NCBI GenBank assembly: GCA_964490005.1
Contig: CAZBBB010000001.1
Coordinates: 1-64,000, forward strand
Direction: 5' to 3'
Length of the DNA stretch: 64,000 nt
Source of the DNA: CAZBBB01 sp964490005
Lineage (GTDB): Bacteria > Planctomycetota > B15-G4
This document shows, piece after piece, positions 17,011 to 25,804 of the stretch (positions are counted from its first letter, which is position 1; the number at the start of each line of letters is the position of its first letter). The notes below the pieces were generated by a model. It was given only the letters and a program-made list of their open reading frames with translations, was not told the DNA's origin and ran no database searches. The translations under genes were made by a program, and so were the position numbers.

Positions 17011-18189
17011 TCAGAGGGCGGCGGACAAGGTGCTGAGCGCGGTGGCGTTGCTCAGCCGCAGACCTGCGCCGTCGTGCGCAAGGGCCTGCAGCACGACGGT
17101 AAGCGCGTCGAAGCCGGACGGCAGCGCCGGCGCGGTGAAGGGCAGCGTGAAGGTGCCGTCGAGCGCCGTGCCGCTCAACAGGAACAACTGCAGCGGCCCG
17201 CCGAGATGGTACAGGCCCTTCTCGGCGAAGAGCGGCACGCCGGTGAAGGACAGGGCCGCGAACAGGCCGACGCTGTCGCCGACCTCGCCGACGTAGAACA
17301 CCGACCCGGGCTGGCCTTCGCGCAGGGCGGGCGTGGCGCTGAGCGAGCGCGGCGGCTCGCCGACCGGCACGACGAGCGCGCCGCCCTGCAGCGTGACGGC
17401 CTGCCCGATCGGCGTCCCGCCGTTGCCGGCGGTGACGGCGCTGCCCTGGTTGCGGATGTTGCCGGCGCCCGGTTGGGCGAGCAGACCCGTCTGCGTGAGG
17501 GAGGAGTAGCCCGGGCCGTTGTCGCCGGCCTCGACCGTGCAATTGCTCAGCAGCAGGCCGTTCATCAGGACGCGCGCCCCCATGCCGCCCGGCTGGCCGG
17601 GCGCGCCGGGACTGCCGCGGAACGTGCTGCCGTAGGCCGAGACCCACGCGGCGGAGACGAGCACCAGGGCGTCGGACGAGTACACCTCGGGCAGGCTCGT
17701 GCCGCCGAGGACGTGGCAGTCGACCAGGCCGACGTGGCCCGGGCTGTTCTGGACCCAGACGCCGTAGCCGCGCAGTTCGCCGACGGCGTCGACGTCCTCG
17801 AGCAGCACCGTCCCGGCATTGTCGCGCAGCTCGATCTTCACGTTGGGGGCGAAGTCGCCCTGGAAGTCGAGGCCGCGCACGACGACGTTCTGGCTGCCGG
17901 CCAGATCGCGCACCGACAGCGAGCCCTCCATCACGCCGGCGCCCGTGTCGCCGAGCAGGACCAGCGACTTGCCCGAGACGACTGCCTGCACGAAGGGCAG
18001 CGAGGACTTCACCAGCAGCGTGTCGCCCGAGACCGCGGCGGCCGTGGCGCTGGCCAGGTCGGTGAACTCGCCGGCGCCGGTGGCGTCGACGACGCGCACG
18101 GCCTGCGCGGGGGGCGCCGGAGACAGCAGCAGGACGCCCAGCATCACGGCCGGGGCGAGCGGGGCGAGACGGGTCGGGCAGCGGAACAT
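17011..18189 (-). CDS. Secreted right-handed parallel beta-helix protein
   Basis: 392 residues with a signal peptide (about 1-29, ending AQA). Residues about 30-250 show short stacked strands with a period near 22-25 (VVVRGLDFQG, VLLEDVDAVG, VGLVDCHVLGG, LLLSNCTVEAGDNG), a pectin-lyase-like beta-helix similar to DUF1565/NosD-type proteins. The C-terminal region (about 265-392) carries the recurrent module, ending VVLQALAHDGAGLRLSNATALS. No catalytic residues of polysaccharide lyases can be assigned. GAGGAG sits 7 bases before the ATG, and TATGAT about 33 bases upstream gives a conventional leadered promoter. Confidence 0.72.
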   Translation of the reverse strand: MFRCPTRLAPLAPAVMLGVLLLSPAPPAQAVRVVDATGAGEFTDLASATAAAVSGDTLLVKSSLPFVQAVVSGKSLVLLGDTGAGVMEGSLSVRDLAGSQNVVVRGLDFQGDFAPNVKIELRDNAGTVLLEDVDAVGELRGYGVWVQNSPGHVGLVDCHVLGGTSLPEVYSSDALVLVSAAWVSAYGSTFRGSPGAPGQPGGMGARVLMNGLLLSNCTVEAGDNGPGYSSLTQTGLLAQPGAGNIRNQGSAVTAGNGGTPIGQAVTLQGGALVVPVGEPPRSLSATPALREGQPGSVFYVGEVGDSVGLFAALSFTGVPLFAEKGLYHLGGPLQLFLLSGTALDGTFTLPFTAPALPSGFDALTVVLQALAHDGAGLRLSNATALSTLSAAL

Positions 18190-18221
18190 GGGGCACTCCT
18201 CGGGGCCGTGGTCGGGCCCCG

Positions 18222-18227
18222 ATCATA
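18222..18227 (-). promoter_or_regulatory. Putative -10 for the beta-helix protein gene
   Basis: TATGAT on the minus strand, 5 of 6 matches to TATAAT, about 33 bases before the ATG at 18189. A GAGGAG Shine-Dalgarno lies in between, so this gene, unlike many neighbours, appears to have a normal leader. Confidence 0.45.
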
Positions 18228-18241
18228 GCGCAGCGCGCGCG

Positions 18242-19420
18242 CTACGGGGTCGGTGCGAGCTGCGCCTCGATCGCCGCGGGGCGCACGTCGCCGCCGCGCG
18301 CGGCGTTGGCCCGCGCCCAGCGCGCGTCGTGGTGGCGCGCCGTCACGCGGCCGAGAGCGTCGACGCGGTCGTAGTACATGTTGCGCCGCACCGGCACGAA
18401 ACCCGCGGCGCGCGCGTGCTCCTCGAGCAGCTCGATCGTCGCCAGGCACTCGCAGTTGGCGGCCGAGACGACGTTCTCCTCGATCATCACCGAGCCGAGG
18501 TCGTTCATGCCGTAGCGCAGCGCGACGCCCGCGACGTCGATGCCCTGCGTCACGAAACTGGCCTGCATGTTCTCGACGTTGTCGAGATACAGGCGCGCGA
18601 CGGCGGCCGTGCGCAGGTAGTCGAAGCCGCCGCTCATCGGCACGGACGTCATCTCGGTATTGGGCGACTGGAAGGTCCAGGAGATGAAGGCCGTGAAACC
18701 GGCCGTTTCGTCCTGCAGCTCGCGCACGCGGCGCAGGTGCTGCACGCGCTCGGCGGGCGTCTCGACGTGGCCGAACATCATCGTGGCCGTCGTGCGCAGG
18801 CCCTGCCGATGGCACTCGCGGTGCACCTCCAGCCAGTCGTCGCTCATGGTCTTGAGCGGGGAGATCACCTTGCGCACGCGATCGACGAGAATCTCGCCGC
18901 CTCCGCCGGGCATCGAGTCGAGGCCCGCGTCGCGCATGCGCGCGATCACGTCGGCCAGCGGCAGCTTGCTCACGTGCGCGCAGTGCAGGATCTCGGAGGG
19001 CGACAGCCCGTGGATGTGGATCGGCTCGCGCTCCTTGATGGCGCGGAACAGCTCCTCGTAGCGCTCGATGCCCCACTTGGGGTGGTGGCCGCCCTGAAGC
19101 AGGATCTGCACGCCGCCGAGCGCCTTGGTCTCGCGGATCTTCTCCAGCACCGTCTCGATCGGGAGTTCGTAGCCCTCGGGGTCGCCCGGCCGCCGGTAGA
19201 AGGCGCAGAACTTGCACAGCGTCACGCAGACGTTGGTGTAGTTGATGTTGCGGTCGACGATGTAGCTCACCTCGCCGGCCGGATGCAGCCGCGAGCGCAC
19301 GCGATCCGCGAGCCGCCCGATGGCCCCCAGGTCGGGGCAGCCGAGCAGGAACAGCGCGTCCTCGTCGGACAGGCGCGTCCCGTCGCGGACCTTGGCGGCG
19401 ATGTCGGGGAGGCCTGTCAT
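18242..19420 (-). CDS. mqnC: Cyclic dehypoxanthinyl futalosine synthase (radical SAM)
   Basis: 392 residues. MqnC cyclises dehypoxanthine futalosine by radical SAM chemistry, a later step of the futalosine menaquinone pathway. The cluster motif is CVTLCKFC (C65, C69, C72). Family-specific marks are GGVQILLQGGHHP, GLDSMPGGGGEIL, MFGHVETPAERV, SWTFQSPNTEM and MNDLGSVMIEENVV. Together with mqnE it shows the organism makes menaquinone by the futalosine route; mqnA, mqnB and mqnD are not in the window. Leaderless expression is suggested by TATAAA 9 nt before the ATG. Confidence 0.94.
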   Translation of the reverse strand: MTGLPDIAAKVRDGTRLSDEDALFLLGCPDLGAIGRLADRVRSRLHPAGEVSYIVDRNINYTNVCVTLCKFCAFYRRPGDPEGYELPIETVLEKIRETKALGGVQILLQGGHHPKWGIERYEELFRAIKEREPIHIHGLSPSEILHCAHVSKLPLADVIARMRDAGLDSMPGGGGEILVDRVRKVISPLKTMSDDWLEVHRECHRQGLRTTATMMFGHVETPAERVQHLRRVRELQDETAGFTAFISWTFQSPNTEMTSVPMSGGFDYLRTAAVARLYLDNVENMQASFVTQGIDVAGVALRYGMNDLGSVMIEENVVSAANCECLATIELLEEHARAAGFVPVRRNMYYDRVDALGRVTARHHDARWARANAARGGDVRPAAIEAQLAPTP

Positions 19421-19429
19421 GTCCCGGTG

Positions 19430-19435
19430 TTTATA
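19430..19435 (-). promoter_or_regulatory. Putative -10 for mqnC (leaderless or nearly so)
   Basis: TATAAA on the minus strand with 9 nt to the ATG at 19420. It is the best -10 match in the window (5 of 6). The transcription start would fall within 0-3 nt of the ATG. Confidence 0.5.
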
Positions 19436-19470
19436 GCGATTCGAGGCCGGGTGCGGCAGGCCCGAGATGC

Positions 19471-21138
19471 TCAGCGGCCGTTCGTCACGGAGGCTCGCAA
19501 CGGCTCGACGCGTACGGGCGACATCCAGCGCGTCGCCGACGACACGCGACCCGCCGGCTCGCCCGCGGGGCTGGCCAGCACCTGCAGCAGAAAGGCCGTG
19601 TCGGCGTCAGCGGGCAGCAGGTGATCGATGAGGCCGGCCTCGTCGAAACGGGTCGGTGGTCCCAGGGCCGTCGCCGATCCATCGAGGAGCGACGCGCCGC
19701 TCAGCGACCACGAAGGTGCGGAGCTTCGTCCCATCGCGGCGAAGAGCTGCACTTCGTCGCCCGGTCGCCCGGCCAGGCGAATCCGCAGCGGGGCGCGTTC
19801 GCAGCTGATCGAGACGTCCTCGCGCACGACGGCCTCGCGGAGACGAACGCACGAGGACTCCGTCTGGAGGACGAGATCCTTGCGACCGGCACCGTCGGCC
19901 ATCAGGAACCCGCGCACGGCGTGTTCGCCGACGGCGTGGACGTCGATCAGCGGGCCGCCGCCGACGAGGATGACCGGCAAGGCCTGGTCCCGGCTCCAGC
20001 CCGCGAGTTCCACGGTCAGTGCGCCGTCGCCGAAGACGGAAGCCGTCGCGGGCGTCAGGCCGGTGACGGAGAGCGGCTGCCTCGCCGACAAGTCGCGCGT
20101 CGCGGGCAGAGCGGGCGCGACGAGGGGGGCGAGAGCCGCGACGGTCGCCCGGATCAGGGTGGGCGAAGGATGGACGAAGTCGATGAATCCGCTCTCGTCG
20201 GCGCAACCCGCGCCGTCCGCGATCGCCTGGGCGTCGAGGGCGGGGGCGTCTTCAGCGACCGCCGCGCGCAGCACGGCCGCCGCGTCGCGTCGCGTGCGCG
20301 GGCAGGTCGTACGCGTTTCCGGCGGATGAGCCGCGGCCACGACGAGGCAGTGCGCCTGCGCGTCGCGGCAGCGGCGGATCATGCGGCGCACCACGGGCTC
20401 GACGCGCGACTCGGGGACGCGCTCGCCGTGCAAGGGTCGGCCGTCGCGCCAGGCCGCGACCACGCGCGCCGGGTCCTCGCGCCGGCCGAAGTGCGCCAGG
20501 AGTTCGACCAAGCGCGAGCGTGCCGCGAGCGCATCGATCGGGCCGGGCCGCGCGTACCGCCGGAGCAGCGTCGCGTCATCGACCTCCATGGCGGGGGCCT
20601 GGTCGTTCCAGGCGGCGGGAAAGAGGACGACGACGTCAGGGCGCCATTGCTCCAGCGCCTCGATCAGGAGCAGGTCGAGCTGCTCCGTCGAGTAGCCCGG
20701 CACGCCGAGGCTCAGGACGGCGACGCGCTCGGGAGACTGGCCGGCCGCATCGAGCGCCGCCGCCAACTGCGTGCCGTACATGTCGGCGACGTCGACGCCG
20801 ACTCCATACACGCAGGAGTCGCCGATGAGCACGACGCGCGCCACGTCCGGCGGCAGCGGCGTGCCCGGCCGACCGCGCCAGCGCCACGCGCCCGTCGCGT
20901 AGCGGCCGAGGTGCGACGGGCCGTGGCGATTGTGAGGCGCCAGATCGTAGGCACGCCCGGGGTGCGCGACGAATCCGGCGCTGGACGGTTCGCCCGTCGT
21001 GGCGAACAGTCTCAGGGGCGAGGGAGCGGCCAGCACCGTCGGCGTGACGATGCGGAGCAGCCCTTCGACCAGCAGCAGCGAAGCGAAGGTCGCGATCGCC
21101 AGCAGCACGACGATCGGAAGCCGGCGCCGACGCGACAT
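19471..21138 (-). CDS. Membrane-anchored SGNH/GDSL-type hydrolase
   Basis: 555 residues. A basic N-terminus (SRRRR) and one helix (about 9-30) anchor the protein. The SGNH domain follows, with block I VVLIGDSCVYGVG (catalytic Ser in GDS), the GVPGYSTEQ block, the WND block (AAWNDQAP) and the C-terminal Asp/His pair in DFVHPSP. The last 170 residues are a beta-rich extension of unknown type. Similar proteins deacetylate or esterify cell-surface polymers, but the substrate cannot be told here. The ATG at 21138 has no Shine-Dalgarno; TAGTTT lies 7 nt upstream. It is divergent from the large CnaB-type gene. Confidence 0.75.
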   Translation of the reverse strand: MSRRRRLPIVVLLAIATFASLLLVEGLLRIVTPTVLAAPSPLRLFATTGEPSSAGFVAHPGRAYDLAPHNRHGPSHLGRYATGAWRWRGRPGTPLPPDVARVVLIGDSCVYGVGVDVADMYGTQLAAALDAAGQSPERVAVLSLGVPGYSTEQLDLLLIEALEQWRPDVVVLFPAAWNDQAPAMEVDDATLLRRYARPGPIDALAARSRLVELLAHFGRREDPARVVAAWRDGRPLHGERVPESRVEPVVRRMIRRCRDAQAHCLVVAAAHPPETRTTCPRTRRDAAAVLRAAVAEDAPALDAQAIADGAGCADESGFIDFVHPSPTLIRATVAALAPLVAPALPATRDLSARQPLSVTGLTPATASVFGDGALTVELAGWSRDQALPVILVGGGPLIDVHAVGEHAVRGFLMADGAGRKDLVLQTESSCVRLREAVVREDVSISCERAPLRIRLAGRPGDEVQLFAAMGRSSAPSWSLSGASLLDGSATALGPPTRFDEAGLIDHLLPADADTAFLLQVLASPAGEPAGRVSSATRWMSPVRVEPLRASVTNGR

Positions 21139-21145
21139 GGCGTCG

Positions 21146-21151
21146 AAACTA
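21146..21151 (-). promoter_or_regulatory. Putative -10 for the SGNH hydrolase (leaderless)
   Basis: TAGTTT on the minus strand, 7 nt before the ATG at 21138, with no ribosome binding site between. It fits the leaderless promoter pattern seen repeatedly here. Confidence 0.42.
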
Positions 21152-21276
21152 GCACATGCTCCGAGGCCGACGTGGTTCGCGAGCAGGTCAGTTCGCCGCG
21201 GCGGGTCGACGCCGGGGCGGCTCGCCGCGGGGACGCATGCAGGCAAAGCACCCGCGTCGCGTCGCTCCGTCTGCGA

Positions 21277-21282
21277 TAGCAT
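21277..21282 (+). promoter_or_regulatory. Putative -10 for the large CnaB-type protein
   Basis: TAGCAT, 28 bases before the GTG at 21311. A GGGGGA ribosome binding site lies between them. No clear -35 is visible. Confidence 0.35.
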
Positions 21283-21310
21283 GGAGCCGGCTCGTGATTC
21301 GGGGGACCGT

Positions 21311-24300
21311 GTGAGTCGGTCGAGCATGCAGGTGCAGCGCCAAGGGCGCCTCGTCGCGACGGCGCTGGCTGTCGTGGTCGTGGTGGTCGGAGTCTGGGTC
21401 TGGTTGGGTGGCTCACTCGACGATGTCCACACCGACTCGACCAGGGCGGCGCCGCGCGACAGCGTGGCGACGGGCGTGTCGAAGGCGTGGCCTTCGGCGG
21501 CGGCGGATCGATCCGGAACGCCCGTGGCCATCGCGACGGACGCGCCGTCCGGTGCCGCACTCGACCCGCCGTCGGGCGTCGTCGCCGGCCTCGAGTTGCG
21601 CCTCACCGGGCGCGTGGTCGACTCGGCGGGTGATCCGGTCGGCGGCGCGGACGTCGTGGTGAGTGCCGGCGATCAAGGCCTCGTGCATGACATCGCGTTC
21701 GTTCAGGAGGCCCGACGGATCGGCCGCGACGCGGCGGCTTCCGTGCTCGCGCGCACCTTGCCGCCCGGCTCGCCCCCCTGGTCTCCCATGAGCACGACCA
21801 CGGACTCGGCCGGGCGTTTCGATCTCGGCCCGCTGCGCGACCGGCCCGGACGAGCGCCACTCGCACGCGGCGCCGTCATGTTGCTCGCCGTCGCGGACGC
21901 GCACTGCGGCCTGCTCTTGGCGTCGACGCGGCCGCTCGCCGAGGGCGTCACCGATCTCGGCCAGCTCGTCATGCCGAGGGGCGCCTGCGTGCGCCTGAGG
22001 CTCGTCGATCCGGAGGGTCGGCCCGTGGCGGGGGTCTCGACCGGCGTCCATGTCGACATGCCGAGCGATCCCGTGATCGATCGCAACCGTGCTCTCGATC
22101 CCTCCTGGATGCGCGACGTGCGGAGTTGGCTCGTGTCGCGGGACAGTGCCGTCGACGGTGTCGTGAGTCTGGTCGGGCTCGAGGCCGGGGAAGCCATCGT
22201 CGAGATCCGTCCTCGCGGCGACTGGCAGGAGATCAGGATTCCCGGCGTGCAGCTGGAGGCGGGCCAATCCGTCGATCTCGGTGACGTCGTGCTCGACCCC
22301 GGCGACGTCATCGAGGGGGTGCTGCTCGGACCGGGCGGCACGCCCGTGCCTCGAACCTGGGTGACGGCCGTCGCCGAGACGCCGTCCGTCGGCGAGCGAC
22401 GCGGCGCGACGGAGCTGACGGGAAAGTCGTGGGCCCAGGCGGAGAGCGGCGCCGACGGTCGCTTCCGCTTCGGAGGCCTGGGCCCCGGCGAATACTCGCT
22501 GCATGCCGCGGGGCGGGGAATGCGCTCGGCGCGGCTGTTCGGCGTGCCGAGCGGCTCGCGGGACGTGACCCTGCAACTCGAATCGTCGGCCCTCGTGCTG
22601 GTGACGCTGCTCGACGCGCGGACGGACGAACCGATCCTCGGTGCGCGAGTGACAGGTTCCGTGCCGAAGGCATTCCATCACCTGGCGCGTTGGGATTGGA
22701 TCCTCGAAGAGGCCGATGAGCCGGCCCGGCCCGGCGAGTATCGACTGTCCGGCGCCGGCGAGGAGGGCGGCGTCGTGCGCGTCGAGGCCGACGAGTACGG
22801 TTCTGCCGCCGTCGAAGTTCCGCCGCTCGGAAGCGGCGTCGTGCACGCGATCACGCTGCGGCTCGGTCGCGCGCAGCGGTTCCGAGGTCGAGTCGTCGAC
22901 TTCGACGATCGACCGGTCGCGGGAGCCGTCCTGCAGGCCGCCGCTCGCAGCGGCCCGGCCGAGGGCACGCCGACGCTCGTGGCGAGATCGGGTGCCGATG
23001 GCGGCTTCGAGCTGAAAGGGCTGCTGAACGGAGCGTGGACTCTCTGGGCCCACGCCGACGGCCATCTGCAATCGAACTCGGCGGAGATCACGGTCACGGA
23101 CGAGGACATCGACGGCGTGCTGGTCCGCCTCGCACGCGGGGCTCGTGTCGAGGGGCGCGTGCTGAACGGTCGGGGCGAGCAGGTCAGCGGCGCGAACGTT
23201 CTGGCCTGGCCGATCGAGAGCAGGCCACCGCTCGTGCCCGCGGCCGCGCGTGGCACGCTCACGATCGTGAGCGGGTTTCGCGAGACGCGCGCCGCGACAA
23301 GTTCGAAACTCGACGGCGCTTTCGAGCTCTCCGGGTTGGGGCCCGGCTTGTACCTCCTCGCGGCTTCGGGCCTGCCCGCGCCGGCCCTCCAGCAGCAGCT
23401 CACGGTACTCGCGTCGGCGGCCGAGGATCCGGCGGCCACGCTTCCCGATGGCGTTCTGCGCGTGAGCCTCGCGATCGGCGAGCGCGCCAGCCGCGACCTG
23501 ATCGCGACGCTTCCGGCCTCGGTGTCGGGGCGCGTCACGATCGCCGGCGTGCCTCCCGAGGAGGCGCTCGCCATGGCCGTGCTCGGCGATGGGGGCTCAT
23601 GGACGGTTCTGGCCGAAGCGAGCTGCGATGCCGAGGGGCGCTTCGCGTTCGCCGGACTTCCGGCGCGTGAGGTCGTGATCGCGGCCGTCAGCCAGGGCGC
23701 CGCCGTGCCGACCTTCGAGCGCGTCGCGCTGCGGGAGGGCCAGCACTCCGTGGTGGACCTCACGCACGGCGGGCGATCCGTGCACGGCCGCACGATCGAT
23801 GTCGACACGAAGGAAGCTCTGGGCGGCGTTCCCGTCGGACTGCTCGCGGACGCGCCGGACGAAAAGCTCGCGTGGCAACGCGGGCTCCTGACGCTCCTCA
23901 CGACCACGGGTCGCCACCGCGGTGTCGGCACGGGTGTCGTCTCGGATGCGGCGGGGCGCTTCGTGCTCAAGGCCGTTCCACCGGGGCGTTACGCGTCGGT
24001 GGTCCATGGCGAAGGCTGGTATCAGCCGTCCGCGACGCGCTTCGACGTGGCGGACCTGGGCCGGACCGACGACCTCGTCGTGTCCGTCACGTGTCACGCG
24101 GTGGTGGAGGGCACGGTTCGCTTCTCGGGCGGTGGCACCGTCGGGCTGGGATCGCGGGACTTCGAGATCGGTCTCTGGAGCCCGACCGGGAACGTCGTGC
24201 ATCGATGGGTGTACATCCGCGACGGAGCCTACCGGCTGCAGGGTCTGCAGCCCGGTGACTACGAACTGCAGGTCAAGGACCAGCGCAGCGGCACGGTCGT

Positions 24301-24370
24301 CGTGCATCGGCAGCCCGTCTCGTTGATCGAGAAGGAGCATCGGCGCCTCGACATCACGTTGCGGCCTTGA
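21311..24370 (+). CDS. Large membrane-anchored carboxypeptidase-regulatory-like (CnaB-type) repeat protein
   Basis: 1019 residues. One N-terminal helix (about 15-35) anchors a long exported chain. It is built from repeated beta-sandwich units of the carboxypeptidase-regulatory/CnaB kind; the recurring signature is (V/L)xGRVxDxxGxPVxGAxVxV followed by T(D/N)xxGxFxLxGLxPGxY. Examples are ELRLTGRVVDSAGDPVGG, DGRFRFGGLGPGEYSL and GRFVLKAVPPGRYASVV. I count at least six to seven units. The start is the GTG at 21311 behind GGGGGA; an ATG 15 bases on is an alternative. It resembles the protein encoded at 29628-31535. Probable role is structural or adhesive at the envelope; no enzyme motif is seen. 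Confidence 0.75.
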   Translation: MSRSSMQVQRQGRLVATALAVVVVVVGVWVWLGGSLDDVHTDSTRAAPRDSVATGVSKAWPSAAADRSGTPVAIATDAPSGAALDPPSGVVAGLELRLTGRVVDSAGDPVGGADVVVSAGDQGLVHDIAFVQEARRIGRDAAASVLARTLPPGSPPWSPMSTTTDSAGRFDLGPLRDRPGRAPLARGAVMLLAVADAHCGLLLASTRPLAEGVTDLGQLVMPRGACVRLRLVDPEGRPVAGVSTGVHVDMPSDPVIDRNRALDPSWMRDVRSWLVSRDSAVDGVVSLVGLEAGEAIVEIRPRGDWQEIRIPGVQLEAGQSVDLGDVVLDPGDVIEGVLLGPGGTPVPRTWVTAVAETPSVGERRGATELTGKSWAQAESGADGRFRFGGLGPGEYSLHAAGRGMRSARLFGVPSGSRDVTLQLESSALVLVTLLDARTDEPILGARVTGSVPKAFHHLARWDWILEEADEPARPGEYRLSGAGEEGGVVRVEADEYGSAAVEVPPLGSGVVHAITLRLGRAQRFRGRVVDFDDRPVAGAVLQAAARSGPAEGTPTLVARSGADGGFELKGLLNGAWTLWAHADGHLQSNSAEITVTDEDIDGVLVRLARGARVEGRVLNGRGEQVSGANVLAWPIESRPPLVPAAARGTLTIVSGFRETRAATSSKLDGAFELSGLGPGLYLLAASGLPAPALQQQLTVLASAAEDPAATLPDGVLRVSLAIGERASRDLIATLPASVSGRVTIAGVPPEEALAMAVLGDGGSWTVLAEASCDAEGRFAFAGLPAREVVIAAVSQGAAVPTFERVALREGQHSVVDLTHGGRSVHGRTIDVDTKEALGGVPVGLLADAPDEKLAWQRGLLTLLTTTGRHRGVGTGVVSDAAGRFVLKAVPPGRYASVVHGEGWYQPSATRFDVADLGRTDDLVVSVTCHAVVEGTVRFSGGGTVGLGSRDFEIGLWSPTGNVVHRWVYIRDGAYRLQGLQPGDYELQVKDQRSGTVVVHRQPVSLIEKEHRRLDITLRP

Positions 24371-24372
24371 AT

Positions 24373-24406
24373 CGCCGCCGTGCCGGCGCGCCTTGATCCG
24401 GCGGCG
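24373..24406 (+). terminator. Inverted repeat after the CnaB-type gene
   Basis: CGCCGCCG at 24373-24380 and CGGCGGCG at 24399-24406 form an 8-bp stem around 18 bases, starting 3 bases after the stop codon. No T-tract follows. Confidence 0.35.
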
Positions 24407-24457
24407 CGCGGCAGCCGATGATCGGGGATTCTCGGTGGTCGTCCCAGGAGAGTGCCC

Positions 24458-25804
24458 GTGCCCGCCACGTCGATGGACCAGGTCGTCAACCTCGCCAAGC
24501 GGCGGGGTTTCGTGTTTCCGGCGAGCGAGATCTACGGCGGCCTGAACTCCTGCTGGGACTACGGGCCGCTGGGCGTCGAGCTCAAGCGCAACGTCAAGGA
24601 CGCCTGGTGGCGCGCGATGGTCAGCACGCGGCGCGACGTGGTCGGTCTCGACAGCGCCATCCTGCAGCACCCCGACGTGTGGCGCGCGAGCGGGCACGTC
24701 GACTCCTTCAGCGACCCGATGGTCGACTGCCGCAAGTGCAAGGCGCGCTTCCGCGCCGACGACATGGACAACGCGGTCTGCGGCGAGTCGAAGAAGCCCG
24801 TCAGCGCCGAGTGCCGCGCGCAGTTCACCGAGCCGCGCGCCTTCAACCTGATGTTCCGCACGCACCTGGGGCCCGTCGAGGGCGAGGGCAGCCTGGCCTA
24901 TCTGCGCCCGGAGACCGCGCAGGGCATCTTCACCAACTACCTCAACGTGCAGACCACGGCGCGCCTCAAGCCGCCCTTCGGCGTGGCGCAGATCGGCAAG
25001 TCCTTCCGCAACGAGATCACGCCCGGCAACTTCATCTTCCGCACGCGCGAGTTCGAGCAGATGGAGATGGAGTATTTCGTGCCGCCGGCCGAGTGGGAGC
25101 GCTGGTTCGACTACTGGCGCGGGCAGCGCTGGGACTGGTACGTGGCCCTCGGGCTCTCGCCCGAACGCCTGAGGCGTCGCGATCACGAGGCCACCGAGCT
25201 GGCCCACTACAGCAACGCCACCACCGACATCGAGTACCGCTTCCCGATCGGCTGGAAGGAACTCGAGGGCGTGGCCTCGCGCACCGACTTCGACCTCAAG
25301 CGCCACACCGAGTCTTCGGGCAAGACGCTCGAGTATTTCGACGGGCAGACGCGCGAGCGCTTCGTGCCCTACGTCATCGAACCGGCCGCGGGCGTCGATC
25401 GCGCGACGCTGGCCTTCCTGTGCGAGGCCTACACCGAGGAGCAGGTGCCGGCCGGCGAGGGCGGCGAGATGGAGACGCGCACCGTGCTCGCGCTGCATCC
25501 GCGCCTCGCGCCGATCAAGGTGGCGATCTTCCCGCTGGTGAAGAAGGAGGGCATGCCCGAACTCGCGACCAAGATCGAGGAGAGCCTGCGCGCGCGCGGC
25601 ATCGCGACCTTCTACGACCAGTCGGGCGCCATCGGTCGGCGCTACCGCCGGCAGGACGAGATCGGCACGCCCTGGTGCGTGACGGTCGACGGCGAGTCGG
25701 TCTCGGCCGGCACCGTCACGCTGCGCGACCGCGACACGATGGCGCAGGAGCGCGTGGCGGTCGACGCGCTTCCCGACCTGCTCTCGGCCAAGTTGCTGGC
25801 ATGA
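24458..25804 (+). CDS. glyS: Glycine--tRNA ligase, homodimeric type
   Basis: 448 residues. A class II synthetase that charges tRNA-Gly, of the single-chain alpha2 form and not the GlyQ/GlyS alpha2beta2 form. Visible marks are EIYGGLNSCWDYGPLGVELK, a Cys-containing insertion DCRKCKARF, the motif 2 region RPETAQGIF...GKSFRNEITP, and the C-terminal anticodon-binding domain (APIKVAIFPLVKK ... GTPWCVTVDG). The first GTG (24452) overlaps the AGGAG ribosome binding site, whereas the GTG at 24458 lies 7 bases after it, so I chose the latter. The stop overlaps the ptsI start (ATGA). Confidence 0.96.
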   Translation: MPATSMDQVVNLAKRRGFVFPASEIYGGLNSCWDYGPLGVELKRNVKDAWWRAMVSTRRDVVGLDSAILQHPDVWRASGHVDSFSDPMVDCRKCKARFRADDMDNAVCGESKKPVSAECRAQFTEPRAFNLMFRTHLGPVEGEGSLAYLRPETAQGIFTNYLNVQTTARLKPPFGVAQIGKSFRNEITPGNFIFRTREFEQMEMEYFVPPAEWERWFDYWRGQRWDWYVALGLSPERLRRRDHEATELAHYSNATTDIEYRFPIGWKELEGVASRTDFDLKRHTESSGKTLEYFDGQTRERFVPYVIEPAAGVDRATLAFLCEAYTEEQVPAGEGGEMETRTVLALHPRLAPIKVAIFPLVKKEGMPELATKIEESLRARGIATFYDQSGAIGRRYRRQDEIGTPWCVTVDGESVSAGTVTLRDRDTMAQERVAVDALPDLLSAKLLA

